Shown in pieces: positions 53,605 through 61,663 of a DNA stretch of 64,000 nucleotides. Origin of the DNA: CAZSSH01 sp964609825 (GTDB lineage: Bacteria; Verrucomicrobiota; Lentisphaeria; Victivallales; Victivallaceae); NCBI GenBank assembly GCA_964609825.1, contig CAZSSH010000010.1, positions 496,001-560,000 on the forward strand, given 5' to 3'. Position 1 is the stretch's first letter. Each line of letters starts with the position of its first letter. The notes below the pieces were generated by a model. The model saw nothing but the letters and a program-made list of their open reading frames with translations, had not been told where the DNA came from and ran no database searches. A program made the position numbers and the translations under genes.

Positions 53605-54111
53605 TTATTTCTTTTCTTCGGCAATGATCTGATCGACAAGGGCAATTGCCTGATCGGGGGTGGCCTGACCGTAAACGGCGTCATCCACCAGCATCACCGG
53701 AGCCAAACCGCAAGCGCCGAGGCAGCTGACGGTCTCGACCGTAAAGAGCATGTCATCAGTGGTGCGTTTTTCACCGGAGAGCTTGAGCTTCTCATAGAGG
53801 GCGTTCAAAATGCCATGGGATTTTTTGACGTGGCAGGCGGTACCGTCACAGAGTTTAAAAATGTGTTTGCCTTTGGGCTGGAGGGAGAAGTGGGCATAAA
53901 ACGTGGCTACGCCGTAAACGCGCGACGGCGGAACGCCGATGCTGTTGGCGACATAGCTGATCATGTCCTTGGACAAATACTTGTACTCCGCCTGAATTTC
54001 CTGCAAAATCGGAATCAGACGCGACTCGGAAAAATTGTTTTTTTCCAGAATCTTGTTGACTGCGGCCAGATGCTCAATCACGGCCTTGGTGGTTTCTTTG
54101 GTTTCCTGCAT
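53605..54111 (-). CDS. hydC: NuoE-like [2Fe-2S] subunit of the [FeFe] hydrogenase
   Basis: A 168-aa thioredoxin-fold ferredoxin. The [2Fe-2S] ligands are in CDGTACHV and SCLGACG, and the segment PPSRVYGVATFYAHF is typical of NuoE/HydC/HndA. It passes electrons between the flavoprotein and the catalytic subunit. With hydB and hydA it makes the trimeric enzyme; a separate HndB-type ferredoxin gene is absent, its role being covered by the N-terminal domain of HydB. The gene lies 27 bases after rex. Confidence 0.9.
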   Translation of the reverse strand: MQETKETTKAVIEHLAAVNKILEKNNFSESRLIPILQEIQAEYKYLSKDMISYVANSIGVPPSRVYGVATFYAHFSLQPKGKHIFKLCDGTACHVKKSHGILNALYEKLKLSGEKRTTDDMLFTVETVSCLGACGLAPVMLVDDAVYGQATPDQAIALVDQIIAEEKK

Positions 54112-54138
54112 TTTCTCTCATCCTATGGTTTGTAGATA

Positions 54139-54792
54139 TTAATCCTGATTTTCGTCATCCGCAAATTTTTGGCTCATTTTGACTGACAATACAGCAAGCC
54201 CGCCAGCGATGACTTCGCGCTGCACAATCACATCATCGGGAACCTTTAAACTTACATTGGCAAAATTCCAAATTGCTTTAATTCCGCCGGCGACCATTTT
54301 GTCCGCCACATCCTGCGCATAATCGGCCGGGACACAGATCACTCCGATTTTTACTTGCAGACGGCTCACAAGCTCCTGCAGCCGGGCGACATCAAATACC
54401 GTGCGTCCGCGGACCTGGGTATTGATCAGCTCGGGAGAGGCGTCAAACGCGGCGATAATCTTGAGGCCGTATTCTTCAAATCCCTCATAACCCAAAAGCG
54501 CACTTCCCAGAGAACCGGCGCCGACCAGGACCGCCTCAGAGGCATTGTTCCAATTTAAAAATGTTTTGATCGCGTCGATCAACTCTTTGACTTTGTAGCC
54601 GACGCCGGGCTGACCGGTGACGCCGGTAATGGCGAGATCTTTGCGGATGACGATTTCGCCCAGATTCATATATCTGGCCAACTCGGGGGTCGCCACAATG
54701 GCAATCCCGGCTTTGCGCATCTCCATTAATTTGTAGAGATAAGTAGGCAAACGTCGGATCGTCGGGAGCTTCTGAACTTTCATTTTAGCCAT
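54139..54792 (-). CDS. rex: Redox-sensing transcriptional repressor Rex
   Basis: A 217-aa regulator with an N-terminal winged helix (LPTIRRLPTYLYKLMEM...GVGYKVKELIDAI) and a Rossmann domain (AVLVGAGSLGSALLGY) that senses the NADH/NAD+ ratio; a C-terminal swap helix follows. High NADH releases Rex from DNA and turns on fermentative genes. As the first gene before hydCBA it probably controls its own operon, so that hydrogenase is made when NADH accumulates. A palindrome (54827-54843) lies in the upstream promoter region, but it does not match the well-known Rex box. Confidence 0.95.
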   Translation of the reverse strand: MAKMKVQKLPTIRRLPTYLYKLMEMRKAGIAIVATPELARYMNLGEIVIRKDLAITGVTGQPGVGYKVKELIDAIKTFLNWNNASEAVLVGAGSLGSALLGYEGFEEYGLKIIAAFDASPELINTQVRGRTVFDVARLQELVSRLQVKIGVICVPADYAQDVADKMVAGGIKAIWNFANVSLKVPDDVIVQREVIAGGLAVLSVKMSQKFADDENQD

Positions 54793-54826
54793 TTGTTTTA
54801 CCTGTTAGATAAAAATATACTTAGTC

Positions 54827-54843
54827 GTGTATATAAAATACAC
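54827..54843. promoter_or_regulatory. Palindrome in the rex-hydCBA promoter region
   Basis: GTGTAT-N5-ATACAC, 35 bases before the rex start codon. On the minus strand a TTGAAA lies upstream and an A/T-rich -10-like stretch overlaps the palindrome, so it may be an operator. It differs from the TTGTGAA-N4-TTCACAA type Rex site. Confidence 0.35.
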
Positions 54844-54886
54844 CGAAAAACTTTTTTTTCAAGTCCTAATTAGATATTTTTATATC

Positions 54887-55288
54887 TTATTCGCAAAATT
54901 GTTGTGAAAGGAAGCGCCAGACCGGCCAATCCGGGACCAGTAAATCGTGGGGAGGGGGCGAGGCGAGTGAAAACCACCCAAAGGCTTGTCCTTCTTTGGG
55001 TTTCAAGGTATTGTAATCGTCACAAAGAGTGCGGATAAAGTATAACTCGATGACTTTATCCGCAAAATCGACTTGCGTTTCATACAAAACATCACATGGC
55101 AGGACCGCCAAATCCAGCTCCTCGTGCAATTCGCGGATCAGGGCGTGATTCAAGGACTCGCCGGGCTCGACTTTGCCGCCCGGAAACTCCAGTCCGGCGG
55201 GCGGTTTGTCCGCCGGACGGGTGCATAACAAAATATTGTCGCCGTCGCGAAGGATGGCGGCAACGACCTTAACGACTCTTTTTTTCAT
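54887..55288 (-). CDS. mutT: Nudix hydrolase, MutT-type
   Basis: A 133-aa hydrolase with the complete Nudix box GGKVEPGESLNHALIRELHEEL (G-x5-E-x7-RE-x2-EE-x-G region), only the last Gly being Asp. The N-terminus (VVKVVAAILRDGDNILLCTRP) and PAGLEFPGGK match MutT/8-oxo-dGTP diphosphatases. It cleans oxidised dGTP from the nucleotide pool and so complements the Fpg encoded in the same window. The start lies inside the 3' end of the upstream beta-glucuronidase gene (20-base overlap). An in-frame TTG just before the ATG is ignored. Confidence 0.85.
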   Translation of the reverse strand: MKKRVVKVVAAILRDGDNILLCTRPADKPPAGLEFPGGKVEPGESLNHALIRELHEELDLAVLPCDVLYETQVDFADKVIELYFIRTLCDDYNTLKPKEGQAFGWFSLASPPPHDLLVPDWPVWRFLSQQFCE

Positions 55289-56975
55289 CAAAACGCGATT
55301 TCACCAGATCGTAAGCCAATTTGGGGCGGCGGTACTCATCGAGCGTTCCTTTGTTGTTAAACGCGCGCGGACGGCCGAGGACGCCGCCGGCGGAGTAAGT
55401 GCGGCCGTCGGTAAACTGCCACAATGCGAGACCGTTGACCCGCGGATGTTTGTCGATAAAATTGCAGACTTCCTCAATGAGATCGCGCTGATACTCCTCC
55501 GACCATTGGGCTTTGAGCCGGTCATGGCAGCCGTACATCGCTCCGGCGCCGATTTCACTGATGATAAAGGGTTTGTCGATGAACTCGGGGGAGCTGAAGC
55601 GGTTCAAAATCTCATTGAGCCGGATTTCGATGCGGTGCAACGGGCGCGACTCCGTCCAGTTGTCTCCCTCATACCACCCGGGATAATTGTTGATCGAGAT
55701 GATGTCGGCGCAGTCAAAGCAGCGGCCGAAGTCGGGATACATTGAGGCAAAGGTAAGCGGCCGCGAGCGGTCATGGTCGCGGATGCATTGCGCCAGCATG
55801 CGGAACAGCTTTTCGCCGGTTTCATGCTTGTCGCCGCCCTCATTCATAAAGCCCCACATGATGATCGAGGGGTGATTGATGCTGACGTCGACCATATTGG
55901 CCGTCTGTTCCATTTGGAGACGGATGAATTTTTCGTCCTTTTGAATCTCCTCACGGTCGCCCCAGCCGAGCGACTCCTCCCAGACCAAAAAGCCCAATTG
56001 GTCGCAAAGATCGAGAAATTGCTGACTTTGCGGATAATGGCTGCCGCGGATGAAGTTGCAGTTGAGGTCTTTCAAAATCTGCAAGTCCTCCAACCACAAT
56101 ACCGGATTCATCGCCGGGCCGAACTGCGGGTGGCTGTCATGGCGGTTGTACCCCTTGAGTTGGACGGCCTTGCCGTTGAGTAAAATCTGCCCCTTTTGGG
56201 TTTCCACCGTGCGGATGCCGAAGCGCTCGACGACGGTATCGTTGCCAAACTGGCAAGTAAGCAAATGCAACGCCGGATTTTCACAACTCCACACCTTAAA
56301 ATGCGGCACTTTGCGCACAAGGGCGAAGCGGTTGTCACGCACATCGACAGTCACGGTTTCGGCGCGGCCGCGGTCAAACGCAATCGTGATGCTGTGTTTA
56401 CCATCGGCGGCATCGCGCAAACGGCCGGTCAATTTCACTTCGCCCGCGGCCAAATCGGCGGTGATGATTTCGACGCGATCCAGCACCGGCCCCGCCGGAA
56501 GCTCAAAGAGATCAACGCCGCGGTAAATCCCGCCGTAGCCGTAAAAATCGTAAAACGGAGAAAAGAGCGGCGTATCTTTAAAATTGAACCGGTTGTCGAT
56601 CAAAATTTCGAGCGTGTGGTTTTCGCCATCGCCGGCGTTGAAAAAATACTTTTGAAAGGAGTAAGGGAGCTCGTTGACCGCAATCTCTTTGCCGTCCCAG
56701 AGAATTCGCCCGCGCAAACCCAAGGCACCGATATTGAGCTGGAGTGAGGCATTGGCCGCGGTCTTGACTTCGCGCCGGTAAAGGCCGACGCCGCGCACTC
56801 CGGCATATTTGACCGCGCTGTCAAAACAACCGGGGACAGGCATCAACTCCGGGCATTCAACGTTAACAGCTGTAATTTGCTCCAAACCGGGAGCGTCGGT
56901 GCCGAGAAAACCAAAGGACCAAACGCCGTCCAGACTTTGCCATTTGCGATTGGGGTAATGAGGAAAATAATTCAT
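55269..56975 (-). CDS. GH2 beta-glucuronidase-like enzyme
   Basis: A 568-aa cytoplasmic enzyme with no signal peptide. It has an N-terminal sugar-binding domain, an Ig-like middle domain, and the barrel with acid/base Glu379 (FMNEGG) and nucleophile Glu474 (IISEIGAGA). The N-x-K motif that grips the carboxylate of glucuronate is present (Asn540-x-Lys542, FNNKGT), which favours glucuronidase over galactosidase. It lacks the long loop typical of some gut enzymes, judging by its short length. GGAG stands before the ATG. It is co-directional with the SDR gene upstream (1-base gap) and with mutT downstream. Confidence 0.85.
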   Translation of the reverse strand: MNYFPHYPNRKWQSLDGVWSFGFLGTDAPGLEQITAVNVECPELMPVPGCFDSAVKYAGVRGVGLYRREVKTAANASLQLNIGALGLRGRILWDGKEIAVNELPYSFQKYFFNAGDGENHTLEILIDNRFNFKDTPLFSPFYDFYGYGGIYRGVDLFELPAGPVLDRVEIITADLAAGEVKLTGRLRDAADGKHSITIAFDRGRAETVTVDVRDNRFALVRKVPHFKVWSCENPALHLLTCQFGNDTVVERFGIRTVETQKGQILLNGKAVQLKGYNRHDSHPQFGPAMNPVLWLEDLQILKDLNCNFIRGSHYPQSQQFLDLCDQLGFLVWEESLGWGDREEIQKDEKFIRLQMEQTANMVDVSINHPSIIMWGFMNEGGDKHETGEKLFRMLAQCIRDHDRSRPLTFASMYPDFGRCFDCADIISINNYPGWYEGDNWTESRPLHRIEIRLNEILNRFSSPEFIDKPFIISEIGAGAMYGCHDRLKAQWSEEYQRDLIEEVCNFIDKHPRVNGLALWQFTDGRTYSAGGVLGRPRAFNNKGTLDEYRRPKLAYDLVKSRFDEKKSR

Positions 56976-56976
56976 G

Positions 56977-57702
56977 TTATATGCTCCAAACTTTACGGTT
57001 TAATTTTTCGGCAAGACCGGGGAAATGACGGCAAAAAACGGCAGCCATGCCATACCACCACGGGTAAATGAGCTCACGTTTGCGCTTTTGGTAACTTTGG
57101 AATACTTTGCGGGCAAAGTCCTCCGTCCCGGAGGCGCTGCTCCCCGGCGTCGACGGTACTTTGCGCGTCCCCAAGGCGCGCTTGGAGAAGCCGGTATTGA
57201 TTCTTCCCGGGCAGACATTTAAGACATGAAGATCGCGCCGCTCCATTTGCAGTGTAATCGAGTACATCCTGAGCGCCGCCTTGACGGCATTATACGAGCC
57301 CATGCAGGCCACCGGGATCAAGGCCGCTGCTGACGAGATATTGATCACGCTTCCGCCTGTTAACTGCGGCAGCAGCTGGCGCGTCATCTCCACCGGGGCA
57401 AAAAAATCGATTTCAAACTCGCGCCGGAGGTCGGCTTCGGCAATATTGTCCCAGCTTTCATAAATGCCGATTCCGGCGTTGTTGACCAAAACATCGATTT
57501 TGAGGCATTGGCTCTTAAGCTGATCCAGACCGGACTGCAACGAAGCGCGGTCGGCCAGATCGGCGGCGAAAAAAACATTGTATAACTCCGGGGCAGGGGC
57601 GGTACGGCAGACGGCGACAACAAAAAAGCCTTGATTTTTGAATTCTTTGGCCAAAGCCGCGCCCAAACCGCTCGATGCGCCGGTGATGACTGCTGTTTTC
57701 AT
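56977..57702 (-). CDS. Short-chain dehydrogenase/reductase (SDR)
   Basis: A 241-aa classical SDR: cofactor motif TGASSGLG, the NNAG strand end, and the catalytic Ser-Tyr-Lys set (SS in INISSAAAL, YNAVK). The C-terminal part after TPGSSASG is longer and more hydrophobic, which fits the SDR group acting on lipids or membrane-bound substrates. I use the ATG at 57702, which has AAGGA at the right distance, not the in-frame TTG at 57717. It is 15 bases after the permease gene and next to a beta-glucuronidase; substrate unknown. Confidence 0.8.
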   Translation of the reverse strand: MKTAVITGASSGLGAALAKEFKNQGFFVVAVCRTAPAPELYNVFFAADLADRASLQSGLDQLKSQCLKIDVLVNNAGIGIYESWDNIAEADLRREFEIDFFAPVEMTRQLLPQLTGGSVINISSAAALIPVACMGSYNAVKAALRMYSITLQMERRDLHVLNVCPGRINTGFSKRALGTRKVPSTPGSSASGTEDFARKVFQSYQKRKRELIYPWWYGMAAVFCRHFPGLAEKLNRKVWSI

Positions 57703-57717
57703 ACGTTTCCTTAACAA

Positions 57718-58626
57718 TTAGTTTTGGTGGCGCGGGTCCAATGCGTCACGCAATGCGTCGCCCAAAAGATTGAGCGCCAGGACCAATACAAACATAAAGC
57801 CGGTGGCGGCGGTGATTTCCCACCAGATGCCGCGCCACAAACGCTCCTGACCGTCGGCGATCATCACTCCCCAGCTGGGCGCGCTTTGGACACCGAACCC
57901 GAGGTAGCTTACGATTACCTCGCACATAATCGCCCCGGCAAAGGACAAGGTAAAATAAATAATAACCAGATGAAACACGTTGGGTAAAATGTGCCGCCAG
58001 ATGATGACCGGCGACTTGACCCCGGTGACGCGGGCGGCCGAGACATAGCCCGAGTGCTTAAGCTTCATGGTTTCCCCGCGCACCACCCGGCACAGGGTAA
58101 CCCAGCCGGTGATCCCGATGGCAAAATACACCGCCAGCATTCCCGGCTCGGTGCGGGTGATTTTGCCGAAAAACTTCACCGCCCCCATCATCTCGGGAGA
58201 TAAAAAATTACGCGAAACCAGCAAGGCAAAGGCAAGCACAAACAATAATGTCGGCATCGCCGCAAAAGTGCTGTACACCCAGACCACCCAGTCGTCGATC
58301 TTGCCGCCGTAAAATCCGGCCGCCGCGCCTAAAATGACCCCGATCACCGCGGCGATGGTGCTCGCGATAAAGCCGACTTTGATCGCGGTCGCTGAGCCGG
58401 CCATCGCCCGTGCCATGACATCGCGCCCCTGATAATCGGTGCCGAGCCAGTGTGAGCCTGACGGCGGCGCAAAGCGCATCGCATCGTCGGTCAGACGAAA
58501 CAACGGCGTGGTGTGATGACTGATGCAATAAACGTCATAGAGCTCGGTGCCCACCCCCATTATAATGTAAAGGATGACAATGGCCAGCGAAATCACTGCC
58601 AAAGGGCTCTTAAAAAGACGCTTCAT
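57718..58626 (-). CDS. DppC/OppC-type ABC transporter permease
   Basis: A 302-aa permease with an N-terminal membrane helix, the HWLGTDYQGRDVMARAM segment and the EAA-type loop (YVSAARVTGVKSPVIIWRHILPN) of peptide/nickel importers. The fold has about six helices. It is an orphan here: no partner permease (DppB), ATPase or binding protein is in the window, so these must be elsewhere or the system is a remnant. It starts 3 bases after mnmG with GGAG overlapping that gene's stop. Substrate could be peptide or oligosaccharide. Confidence 0.85.
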   Translation of the reverse strand: MKRLFKSPLAVISLAIVILYIIMGVGTELYDVYCISHHTTPLFRLTDDAMRFAPPSGSHWLGTDYQGRDVMARAMAGSATAIKVGFIASTIAAVIGVILGAAAGFYGGKIDDWVVWVYSTFAAMPTLLFVLAFALLVSRNFLSPEMMGAVKFFGKITRTEPGMLAVYFAIGITGWVTLCRVVRGETMKLKHSGYVSAARVTGVKSPVIIWRHILPNVFHLVIIYFTLSFAGAIMCEVIVSYLGFGVQSAPSWGVMIADGQERLWRGIWWEITAATGFMFVLVLALNLLGDALRDALDPRHQN

Positions 58627-58629
58627 CCC

Positions 58630-60465
58630 TTACTCCTCCCTCGTTAAAAAAACTTGGATTAAGGCAATATCCGACGGGGTCACGCCGTCAATCCGCCCGG
58701 CCTGAGCCAGCGTGGTCGGTTTTACCTTGGTGAGCTTGAGACGCGACTCGTTGCTGAGCCCGCTTAGCTTGGCATAGTCAAAATCCTCGGGGATGCGGTA
58801 ATGCTCCAGACGTTTCAACTTATCAATCACTACCGCCTCGCGCTGGAGATAGCCATCATATTTGGCCTCCACCAAAAGTTGCCGCCACACGCGGTTACCG
58901 ACAAAATCATCGTTGATCATGAGTGTAAAGGGCAGGGGAGTCGCCACCGGCGCGTCCATTTCGACGGTTTTGAGGTGGGTCAAGCAGGGTTTACCCTGAT
59001 ATTTTTGGGTACGGCAAAGTTCTAAATTGATATCAAGCAGCTTTTTATATTCGGTAAATTCGCGGTATTTGGCCTCGGGCAGCAAGTTGCAGCGGTGGGC
59101 GAACTCGGACAAACGCAAATCGGCATTGTCCTGACGCAAATGCAAGCGGTACTCGGCACGGCTGGTAAAAAGCCGGTAGGGTTCAATAATATCCTTGGTC
59201 ACCAAATCATCGATCATGACCCCGATGTAGCTCTCGTCGCGGCCGATTTCGACGGTGGACAAGCCCGCCGCCACCCGGGCGGCATTGAGCCCGGCGACCA
59301 ACCCCTGGCCTGCCGCTTCCTCATAACCGCTGGTGCCGTTGATCTGCCCGGCGGTAAATAAATTGGAATAAGTCTTGACGCGCAAACTGCGGTCCAATTG
59401 ATCGGGATAAACAAAATCGTACTCAATCGCATAGGCATAGCGCGACAACACCGCATGTTGCATCCCCGGGATCGAGTGGATCATCCGGCGCTGGACTTCG
59501 GGCGGCAGACTGGTCGAGATGCCGTTGATGTAATACTCCTCGGTTTGCGCCCCCTCTGGCTCCAGATACAGCAAATGCCGCGGGTGATGCGGAAAACGCA
59601 CCACCTTATCCTCAAACGACGGGCAATAGCGGGTGCCGATACCCTCGATTTTTCCCTGATACATGGGAGAAAGATGGAGATTTTGGCGTATGATTTCGGC
59701 GGTTTCGTCGGTCGAGTAGACCATGAAACAAGGCATATCTTTTTTGATCGCATTAATAAGGGCAGGGCGCAAGGGTTTGCTCCAGTAGCTGAATTCCTCA
59801 ATTTCACACTCGCTTTGCTGACGATCCATCTGCGAAAAATCGATGGTTTTGGCCAAAATGCGGGGAGGGGTGCCGGTCTTGAGGCGACCGAGGCGGATAT
59901 TGAGCTTGTTTCTGAGGTTGTCGGATAAGTGACAAGCAGGGGGGTCGCCTGCCCGGCCGCCGGCAAAGTGACGCATGCCGTAGTGCAGTTTGCCGTTTAA
60001 AAAAGTACCGGTGGTAATGACGAGACTCTTGCAGAGGATGACGTCGCCAAACTGGGTTTCAATCGCTGCAATATTGCCGTTATTAATATGGATATCCTGA
60101 ACCTCGGCCTGGATGATGTCCAGATTGGGCACGGTCTCCAGCCAAAGTTTCATCGATTTTTGGTAAGCGACTTTGTCGCACTGGGAGCGGGGCGACCACA
60201 CCGCCGGGCCTTTGCCGCGGTTAAGCAACCGGAACTGGATTGAGGCCGCGTCGGTGACGATGCCCTGAGCCCCGCCCATGGCGTCGATCTCGCGGACGAC
60301 TTGCCCTTTGGCGATCCCGCCGACGGCCGGATTGCAGCTCATCTGGGCGATGTGGTCCATATTGATGGTCACCAGCAGCGTCCTGGCCCCGGTGCGGGCG
60401 GCGGCAAAAGCGGCTTCGCAACCGGCATGCCCTGCTCCGGAGACGATAACATCATATTCATTCAT
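58630..60465 (-). CDS. mnmG: tRNA uridine-5-carboxymethylaminomethyl modification enzyme MnmG (GidA)
   Basis: A 611-aa FAD protein that, with MnmE, modifies the wobble uridine of certain tRNAs. It has the FAD fold VIVSGAGHAGCEAAFAAAR, the hallmark MSCNPAVGGIAKGQVVREIDAMGG, LKTGTPPRI, and the GTRYCPSFEDK motif with the catalytic Cys. The length is usual for the family. Its ATG has only a weak Shine-Dalgarno. A promoter lies at 60505-60533. In many bacteria mnmG is close to the replication origin, and the AT-rich space upstream here is discussed separately. Confidence 0.95.
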   Translation of the reverse strand: MNEYDVIVSGAGHAGCEAAFAAARTGARTLLVTINMDHIAQMSCNPAVGGIAKGQVVREIDAMGGAQGIVTDAASIQFRLLNRGKGPAVWSPRSQCDKVAYQKSMKLWLETVPNLDIIQAEVQDIHINNGNIAAIETQFGDVILCKSLVITTGTFLNGKLHYGMRHFAGGRAGDPPACHLSDNLRNKLNIRLGRLKTGTPPRILAKTIDFSQMDRQQSECEIEEFSYWSKPLRPALINAIKKDMPCFMVYSTDETAEIIRQNLHLSPMYQGKIEGIGTRYCPSFEDKVVRFPHHPRHLLYLEPEGAQTEEYYINGISTSLPPEVQRRMIHSIPGMQHAVLSRYAYAIEYDFVYPDQLDRSLRVKTYSNLFTAGQINGTSGYEEAAGQGLVAGLNAARVAAGLSTVEIGRDESYIGVMIDDLVTKDIIEPYRLFTSRAEYRLHLRQDNADLRLSEFAHRCNLLPEAKYREFTEYKKLLDINLELCRTQKYQGKPCLTHLKTVEMDAPVATPLPFTLMINDDFVGNRVWRQLLVEAKYDGYLQREAVVIDKLKRLEHYRIPEDFDYAKLSGLSNESRLKLTKVKPTTLAQAGRIDGVTPSDIALIQVFLTREE

Positions 60466-60871
60466 ATTTGATAAAAATTATCCAAAAGTGGTTGACATTT
60501 TTATAAAATACGACACAAAGACGATTTTCGCAAATCCAAAATTTAAAATCCTGAGAAAATATTAAACCCGTGAATACGCCTGATCAAAATCAATTGCCTC
60601 CGTCAACCGGAGCAGGGGATTCGTCAATAACTATTTACAAGTTATTAACAACCCTCACCTTCAATTAATATAAATACTTGTCAATAAGTTATTTAATCAA
60701 CAATACAGCACCCCTGTTACGGATATCTTTAATTAACATAACATACATTATGCGACACTTAATTTAGCGGCCAGTAGTGTATCAATAGTAAAATTATAAA
60801 AAAAACGATTGGGGAAAAATTAAACTATACTTACCAGCATCGGATCAAGACAAAAAATCAACTGTTGCTGT
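60466..60871. other. AT-rich non-coding interval upstream of mnmG
   Basis: About 400 bases with no gene. It holds the mnmG promoter, an inverted repeat AATAACT (60626-60632)/AGTTATT (60640-60646), two GTCAATAA sites (60623-60630 and 60681-60688) and several imperfect DnaA-box-like 9-mers (TTATCCAAA, TTATTAACA, TTATTGACA). It might be an origin region or simply an A/T-rich spacer. Confidence 0.4.
60505..60533 (-). promoter_or_regulatory. Sigma-70-type promoter for mnmG
   Basis: On the minus strand: TTGCGA (60528-60533), a 17-base spacer, TATTTT (60505-60510), 40 bases before the mnmG start codon. Confidence 0.5.
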
Positions 60872-61402
60872 CTAGAGCGCATCGCTGTTGTTGTTGCTTT
60901 GTTGGTCAATATGACGGTTTTTGTCAATAACCGCATCATTGAGTTTAGTATCCCAATAGTACAGTCTGAATTTTGTTTTGGTGCATTTGGTCAGAATAAT
61001 CCGTCTGCCGTTCCGCTCCATGCCTAAAAAAACCCGGTCGGGTGTAAGAGTTTTGATTTTCGGTGTGGTTTCATCAATCAATTTGGTTTTATACTTTTTT
61101 TCGAGCATATTGAGTACGATTTTAAATTCGCGGTCTGCTTCCTCGGGAGTCTTGTAGTTGACTTCTCCGATGATGTAATAAATGATTTTATCGTCGTTGT
61201 ATTTGAGAGTACACCGGTTAAAATTGCGAAACGGAATTTTTGCATTAATTTCCATAATCCCCGGATGAGTTTTTTCACCTTTGAGCCCGGAGGCATCATC
61301 ACCCAGATTATAGCCGAAAGCACCGGCAATTCCCAACTCTTCGTTTGAAGCCGCCGCTGTAAGTGCAGCAAAAAACAATAAAATCATCAATATTTTTTTC
61401 AT
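60872..61402 (-). CDS. Small exported protein of unknown function
   Basis: A 176-aa protein with a clear Sec signal peptide (residues 1-18, LTAAAS). The mature part is mixed alpha/beta and rich in Lys; it contains a KTPEEADREFKIVLNMLEKKY helix and a GMERNGRRIILTK strand pair, a pattern common in small periplasmic proteins. No family is recognised. It stands alone between the AT-rich interval and the divergent beta-mannosidase gene. Confidence 0.6.
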   Translation of the reverse strand: MKKILMILLFFAALTAAASNEELGIAGAFGYNLGDDASGLKGEKTHPGIMEINAKIPFRNFNRCTLKYNDDKIIYYIIGEVNYKTPEEADREFKIVLNMLEKKYKTKLIDETTPKIKTLTPDRVFLGMERNGRRIILTKCTKTKFRLYYWDTKLNDAVIDKNRHIDQQSNNNSDAL

Positions 61403-61590
61403 AAAACAACAGCCCCAAGCTTATATTGTATACTTTAGCATAAAAAAAACATAAATACAAACACTATTTTCAAATTTTTAACCGATAAAAAACAGCTGAT
61501 ATCACAAGTGTCAAAAAATACGCATTCCCCCTGCCCGCAAATTGTCTGTCCGGGGGGATGAAAAAAAACGTTTTTTTGTGAAAAATACGG

Positions 61591-61619
61591 TTGCGATTAA
61601 CGCCTTATGAGGTTATATT
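61591..61619 (+). promoter_or_regulatory. Sigma-70-type promoter for the beta-mannosidase gene
   Basis: TTGCGA (61591-61596), a 17-base spacer, TATATT (61614-61619), 44 bases before the ATG at 61664. Confidence 0.6.
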
Positions 61620-61663
61620 ATCGGCATTGTTGTTTTGAATGCAAACCCAAGGTATACAAAAAT

